Shown piece after piece: positions 63,201 to 64,000 of a stretch of 64,000 nucleotides of DNA. This DNA is from Saccoglossus kowalevskii (lineage: Eukaryota; Hemichordata; Enteropneusta; Harrimaniidae). Position 1 is the stretch's first letter. Each line of letters begins with the position of its first letter. Location: NCBI RefSeq assembly GCF_000003605.2, contig NW_003123906.1, positions 424,136-488,135 on the forward strand, read 5' to 3'. The translations under genes and the position numbers were made by a program. The notes beneath the pieces are model-generated. The model saw nothing but the letters and a program-made list of their open reading frames with translations, made no database searches and had not been told where the DNA came from.

Positions 63201-64000
63201 TTATTAAATAATGATTTCTTTCTCATATAATTAATTATCAGACTAACGTTGAATACTAATACTTATAAGTTTCAAGCCAGGGATAATTTATTTGGAGAAC
63301 GTTAATCGTGCAACAAAAAACATAATTATATTAACCCAAATTAACTTCTCTTTCGTGTAAGGATCTTGAGGGCATATTCCATCCTAAAATGCCATCTGAC
63401 GATGTTAGAAAATTTGTATGGCACCATATAGAATGTGATCTAGTACAGATATCCCATGCCATTGGCAGAAGCGTAGATGACGCAGCTGTTACCGTACATA
63501 TGATATTAAAACGAATGGTGCTTAAACAGGCGACGGGTAAGCATGTTGATTACGTGCATAGAATTGCAACTGATATGAATATCAGATTGATTCACTTGAC
63601 ATATATTCATCCATCATATAATGTTTTTGATTCATGTAGGAGCTTGTCAGTTTGATGCACGATTGTCCAGCAAAGATGACCGACAACTATGGGAAGAATT
63701 ATTTGCCAAGAAATTTGTTAATCCATCGATTGAGGTCAGTCAATATCTGCCTCCAAGTGAACTCGTTAAAACTCAGTGTCAGGTGCTCAAACACTCGTGA
63801 TAATATCCAACTTGCGTTAGGCGACTACGCGGCATCATGTGTATATTAGTAAATATCGTATTCTTTATTCCAGAATTTAGGTAATCGTTTGAATGAAGCA
63901 AATGTTAAGATTTATAGTGATGAACGAATGGGCAATTGTCAGCTACTGAAACTGTTGTACGAAGTAGACATTGACCCAGTGAAACATTCCTTGGAACAGC
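20276..64000 (+). CDS. RNF213: E3 ubiquitin-protein ligase RNF213 (mysterin), 3' end beyond window
   Basis: Giant AAA+ ubiquitin ligase. In vertebrates it is cytosolic, binds lipid droplets and ubiquitylates lipopolysaccharide on invading bacteria; human variants predispose to Moyamoya disease. I read 77 exons with canonical GT-AG borders that join in phase throughout (about 4,498 codons, no stop). The coordinates are in the block entries that follow. Domain order is as in vertebrate RNF213: CBM20-like fold, helical arm, six-unit AAA+ ring, hinge, RING, E3 shell, RZ finger and C-terminal domain (cut by the window edge). Residue numbers assume the ATG at 20276, which has a good context (GCCATGG). 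An alternative start is Met in exon 2 at 21242. The roughly 370-residue disordered N-terminus of human RNF213 is absent. Identity is certain; individual borders in weakly conserved parts could be off. Confidence 0.95.
20300..20365 (+). other. tRNA-like A-box and B-box motifs inside proposed exon 1
   Basis: TGGCGTAGCGG (20308-20318) fits the pol III A box, and GTATCAATCCC about 40 bp later resembles a B box at roughly 7 of 9 core positions. No cloverleaf closes convincingly, so it is not called a tRNA. It may be an exonised SINE head or chance, and it lowers confidence in exon 1. Confidence 0.25.
21923..22238 (+). mobile_element. Terminal-repeat family B, copy 1 (RNF213 intron 3)
   Basis: Begins TATGAGGTTATTACGAGGAT and ends near GCGTTACGGTGAC. 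Shared internal blocks with the copies at 35094 and 47377 include TTTGTTTTTATTATTTGAGG, GAGGACGCTCACGTGCGTAA, CCATATTTGGAATTCGCA and ATGGTAGGATGAAAATACCC. There is no transposase, so it is a non-autonomous dispersed element of uncertain class. Confidence 0.7.
22437..22448. promoter_or_regulatory. RNF213: NRF1-like palindrome in RNF213 intron 3
   Basis: TGCGCATGTGCG is one base from the consensus NRF1 site. It sits in a locally GC-richer patch (22420-22500) within an otherwise AT-rich intron, where an alternative promoter or enhancer could lie. Motif evidence only. Confidence 0.25.
23166..24883 (+). other. RNF213: RNF213 intron 4, with a GC-richer patch and hairpin
   Basis: No exon fits here. 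At 23680-24250 the composition is richer in GC. ACCGGTGA (23728-23735) and TCACCGGT (23742-23749) form a perfect 8-bp inverted repeat with a 6-base loop. Both strands show open frames of up to 138 codons between 23991 and 24429, but no splice signals in phase with the flanking exons and no recognisable family. Confidence 0.5.
25174..25392. mobile_element. Short copy of the outer DNA-transposon-like element (RNF213 intron 5)
   Basis: Starts 30 bp after the exon 5 donor with TTCTCACCACCAGACTTTCT and ends GGTGATGAAAAG, inverted. The interior shares GAGCCAACAGACAAAAT and GAAAATGCAGGCTATAAACT-like sequence with 4293-4410. It lacks the inner 1.5-kb element and so represents the unnested state of the same family. 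Confidence 0.75.
27480..27770 (-). repeat. Reverse copy of the ~150-bp unit of the inner element
   Basis: The reverse complement contains CAATAGAACTTGATACATAG, GATGCTCTTAGATAATAATG and TTATTAATTAGTTAATTTGC-like segments, matching the units at 2860-4200. About two units, without clear termini, in RNF213 intron 6. Confidence 0.6.
28110..28470 (+). repeat. SINE-like sequence with pol III B box, and a diverged second copy
   Basis: AGTTCGAATCC (28177-28187) is a near-perfect B box. The stretch TCACGAGTTCGAATCCAGTG followed by TTGCATG recurs in diverged form at about 28437-28470 (TCGTGAGCCGGATTCTGTG then TTGCTTG). No clear A box at normal tRNA spacing was found. Intronic (RNF213 intron 6). Confidence 0.3.
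31322..31425 (+). repeat. RNF213: RNF213 intron 10, almost wholly a (TTTA)n microsatellite
   Basis: The 104-bp intron runs from donor gtagtt to acceptor caatag, and nearly all of it (about 31326-31418) is TTTA repeats. The repeat itself must supply the branch-point and pyrimidine context. Flanking exons 10 and 11 join in phase. Confidence 0.85.
31579..31889. other. Assembly gap (311 N)
   Basis: Run of N inside RNF213 intron 11. Exon 11 ends in phase 0 at 31542 and exon 12 starts in phase 0 at 32033, so no coding loss is required, though a small exon inside the gap cannot be excluded. Confidence 1.
34108..34935 (-). mobile_element. 5'-truncated LINE (non-LTR retrotransposon) fragment
   Basis: Inserted antisense in RNF213 intron 16. 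On the minus strand, 34934-34680 encodes the end of a reverse transcriptase with LDFADDLALLSHNH (the F/YADD catalytic motif). In a second frame, 34686-34129 continues with the thumb and C-terminal region: KARAALIMLRNVWASRS, KSVQLYGSETWRTT, RKWSWIGHTRRKPP and a basic GKRKRGKPKNSWRR. Two frames are needed, so the copy has a frameshift. It lacks the endonuclease and most of the RT. Perfect 11-bp direct repeats ACTTTATTTCT at 34097-34107 and 34936-34946 flank it as target-site duplication. RTE- or CR1-like clade; not resolved. Confidence 0.88.
35094..35310 (+). mobile_element. Terminal-repeat family B, copy 2 (RNF213 intron 16)
   Basis: Starts TATGAGGTTATTACGAGAAC and shares TTTGTTTTTAGTATTAGAGG, ACGCGCGTAATAATTCCATA and TATGGTAGGATGAAAATACC with copy 1. 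Shorter than copies 1 and 3. Lies 60 bp before exon 17, in the same intron as the LINE. Confidence 0.68.
35374..38009 (+). other. RNF213: RNF213 exons 17-23: linker and AAA1 region
   Basis: Exons 35374-35517, 35842-36030, 36185-36978, 37086-37210, 37295-37366, 37489-37595, 37868-38009 (about residues 1168-1691). Anchors to the family are ETSLNQACNINRRGVY, EYSLDDLKDIQSRLMLIS, RSAGCVSF, GQPNLVICSH, LPLPTVEEVLLCTEHTTAE and FADQLSYEV. Exon 19 (794 bp) is the longest in the window. No Walker motif is visible, consistent with AAA1 being a degenerate, non-hydrolysing unit in the family. Confidence 0.85.
38030..38275 (+). repeat. Polypyrimidine-rich tract
   Basis: About 245 bp of RNF213 intron 23 made mostly of C and T on the + strand (CTTTCC, CCTCCC and TTTCCTTCC motifs), with short TCTCTC runs. 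Not a simple tandem repeat. It could form triplex DNA or serve as an extended splicing tract, but it ends about 47 bp before exon 24. Confidence 0.75.
38939..38971. repeat. (GAAT)n microsatellite
   Basis: About seven ATGA/GAAT units in RNF213 intron 25, right after the exon 25 donor region. Confidence 0.85.
41199..41257. repeat. (TTA)n microsatellite before RNF213 exon 31
   Basis: About 19 units of ATT/TTA ending 18 bp before exon 31 (41276). Confidence 0.95.
42159..42372. repeat. 107-bp tandem duplication, two copies read as identical
   Basis: Copies 42159-42265 and 42266-42372, starting TAGAATATACAACCGGGAAG and ending CTTATCAGATCAG, show no difference on reading. Intronic (RNF213 intron 32). 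Either a very recent duplication or an assembly artefact. Confidence 0.92.
44128..44510. repeat. 191-bp tandem duplication, two copies read as identical
   Basis: Copies 44128-44318 and 44319-44509/44510, starting CTGCTGAACAGTGTAAACAG and ending TTCCAACAC, show no difference on reading. Each copy carries the perfect palindrome CATAGCATGCTATG. In RNF213 intron 36. Confidence 0.92.
45211..45260. repeat. (AT)25 microsatellite before RNF213 exon 39
   Basis: Fifty bases of pure AT, 58 bp before exon 39 (45319). Confidence 0.97.
47377..47750 (-). mobile_element. Terminal-repeat family B, copy 3 (reverse, RNF213 intron 43)
   Basis: Starts GTCACCGTAACGCC, the reverse of copy 1's end, and finishes ATAATAACCTCATA. 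Its first part is the reverse complement of copy 1 (ATGCGAATTCCAAATATGG, GAGCGTCCTC, AAAAACAAACGTGGCAGCC). An extra, internally inverted piece of the end sequence (AAGCTTATTACGAGGATACC at about 47617) makes it longer than copy 1. Confidence 0.68.
47751..48889 (+). other. RNF213: Rest of RNF213 intron 43
   Basis: Contains a T/G/A homopolymer block (about 47858-47910: T run, ten G, then A-rich). Nearer the 3' end it has degenerate short repeats of AATCATCATATACGAATTGTC type (48530-48700). No exon is seen. Exon 44 starts at 48890. Confidence 0.6.
51022..57313 (+). other. RNF213: RNF213 exons 49-61: AAA5-AAA6, hinge and start of E3 module
   Basis: Exons 51022-51145, 51269-51466, 52759-52889, 53146-53375, 53770-53946, 54519-54659, 54824-54965, 55143-55471, 55584-55732, 55844-56056, 56556-56773, 56868-56984, 57205-57313 (about residues 2973-3732). 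Anchors are DAFIGYNQDT, QCATPDAV, ITTHSRLLS, GGKWNSIHIDELR, FSWIIKERLDEMW, YLHDFVRMVYRAS and VLQLFVEHVCVPSLG. No Walker motif is visible, as expected for AAA5/AAA6. Exons 54 and 60 are the least conserved; exon 59 has a weak donor (gtggat) and intron 59 is only 94 bp. Confidence 0.85.
51467..52758 (+). other. RNF213: RNF213 intron 50, with TTCGAA cluster
   Basis: No exon fits. Three TTCGAA palindromes lie within 23 bp (51687-51692, 51695-51700, 51704-51709), with further TTCGAAC at about 51901, 51938 and 52233. This local motif enrichment suggests a decayed repeat. A 130-codon open frame at 51912-52304 lacks splice phase support and any recognisable domain. Confidence 0.5.
57314..58176 (+). 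other. RNF213: RNF213 intron 61, nothing recognised
   Basis: Intron between exons 61 and 62. No repeat family, exon or RNA gene recognised. Confidence 0.6.
58177..60090 (+). other. RNF213: RNF213 exons 62-65: RING domain
   Basis: Exons 58177-58283, 58693-58875, 59601-59855, 59979-60090 (about residues 3733-3951). Exon 63 encodes a complete C3HC4 RING: CAVC, CHHIFCLQC and CATC give ligands Cys3774, Cys3777, Cys3789, His3791, Cys3794, Cys3797, Cys3809 and Cys3812. Spacing is CxxC-x11-CxH-x2-CxxC-x11-CxxC, and KDPV precedes the third ligand as in human. Exon 64 continues into PTPVLRSFLLQLILKF (human KTPVIRSVILKLLLKY). In the family the RING is present but not the sole ubiquitin-transfer site. 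Confidence 0.95.
58896..59330 (+). mobile_element. Partial copy of the inner tandem-unit element (RNF213 intron 63)
   Basis: Begins 20 bp after the RING exon with TCTCGTGTGCTAAGCACAC, then CCTGTCTGTCTGTATGCATG, matching 2736-2800. Two to three diverged units follow (GCACAGACCTGATTAATTTT, ATTACTTAATTAATTAAG). It lacks the outer element, so the inner element moves independently. Confidence 0.65.
60201..64000 (+). other. RNF213: RNF213 exons 66-77: E3 shell, RZ finger and start of C-terminal domain
   Basis: Exons 60201-60614, 60770-60877, 61234-61341, 61454-61501, 61836-62030, 62116-62197, 62301-62335, 62451-62551, 63012-63165, 63362-63536, 63640-63734, 63874 to past 64000 (about residues 3952-4498). 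The RZ finger spans exons 71-73: CKNGHPYTIGE then CGGPRAIGKCSDCG, with ligands Cys4271, His4275, Cys4282, Cys4291 and Cys4294. The histidine corresponds to human His4509, required for lipopolysaccharide ubiquitylation. It is followed by NIGGIDYK (human PIGGIDHK) and TQTGHVLGEP (human TQTGHVLGNP). Exon 69 is a 48-bp and exon 72 a 35-bp microexon. Confidence 0.93.
62405..62430. repeat. (AT)n microsatellite before the RZ-finger exon 73
   Basis: About 13 AT units ending 20 bp before exon 73 (62451) in a 115-bp intron. Confidence 0.95.

Noticed and set aside
1-64000. CRISPR arrays, bacterial operons, LTR retroelements or other virus-like elements
   Set aside because: No direct-repeat/spacer pattern, no Shine-Dalgarno-led gene clusters, and no long terminal repeats, gag, integrase, capsid or envelope-like frames were recognised on either strand.

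Overview
The window is nuclear DNA from an animal: AT-rich, with many short phase-consistent GT-AG exons, long repeat-laden introns and abundant microsatellites. The gene content (an ORP9-type oxysterol-binding protein and a giant RNF213/mysterin ubiquitin ligase) and the repeat style point to an invertebrate metazoan, probably marine. I cannot fix the phylum from sequence alone. No prokaryotic gene, CRISPR array, rRNA, convincing tRNA, LTR element or virus-like element was recognised.

Layout, all on the + strand. (1) 277-9040: the 3' part of an OSBPL9 (ORP9) gene, ten coding exons covering the ligand-binding ORD domain and an unusual glutamine-rich C-terminal tail. A long 3' untranslated stretch follows, carrying a 33-bp minisatellite (about 9497-10165) and poly(A) signals near 11.1-11.7 kb. 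(2) About 11.8-20.1 kb: intergenic, with no gene recognised. It holds an inverted pair of a dispersed repeat (16.5-16.9 and 19.0-19.3 kb), two similar CCAAT/TATA clusters and some palindromes. (3) 20276 to beyond 64000: one giant RNF213 gene. I could assemble 77 exons that join without a phase break, giving about 4,498 codons. The last part of the protein lies outside the window.

The RNF213 model runs through a CBM20-like carbohydrate-binding fold (exons 2-4), a helical arm, the dynein-like AAA+ core with intact Walker A and B in AAA3 and AAA4 and a Walker A in AAA2, a complete C3HC4 RING (exon 63), the E3 shell, an RZ finger (exons 71-73) with the Cys/His ligands kept, and the start of the C-terminal domain. 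The animal therefore appears to keep a fully equipped RNF213, which in vertebrates ubiquitylates lipids on intracellular bacteria and associates with lipid droplets. The neighbouring ORP9 is a lipid-transfer protein. Whether their adjacency matters is not shown by the sequence.

The introns are rich in mobile DNA. There is a nested pair of DNA-transposon-like elements in an OSBPL9 intron, with an unnested relative in RNF213 intron 5. There are three copies of a second terminal-repeat family, a 5'-truncated LINE with 11-bp target duplications in RNF213 intron 16, two apparently perfect tandem duplications (107 and 191 bp), and microsatellites that repeatedly sit just before 3' splice sites. A 311-base run of N (31579-31889) lies in RNF213 intron 11; the reading phase is consistent across it.
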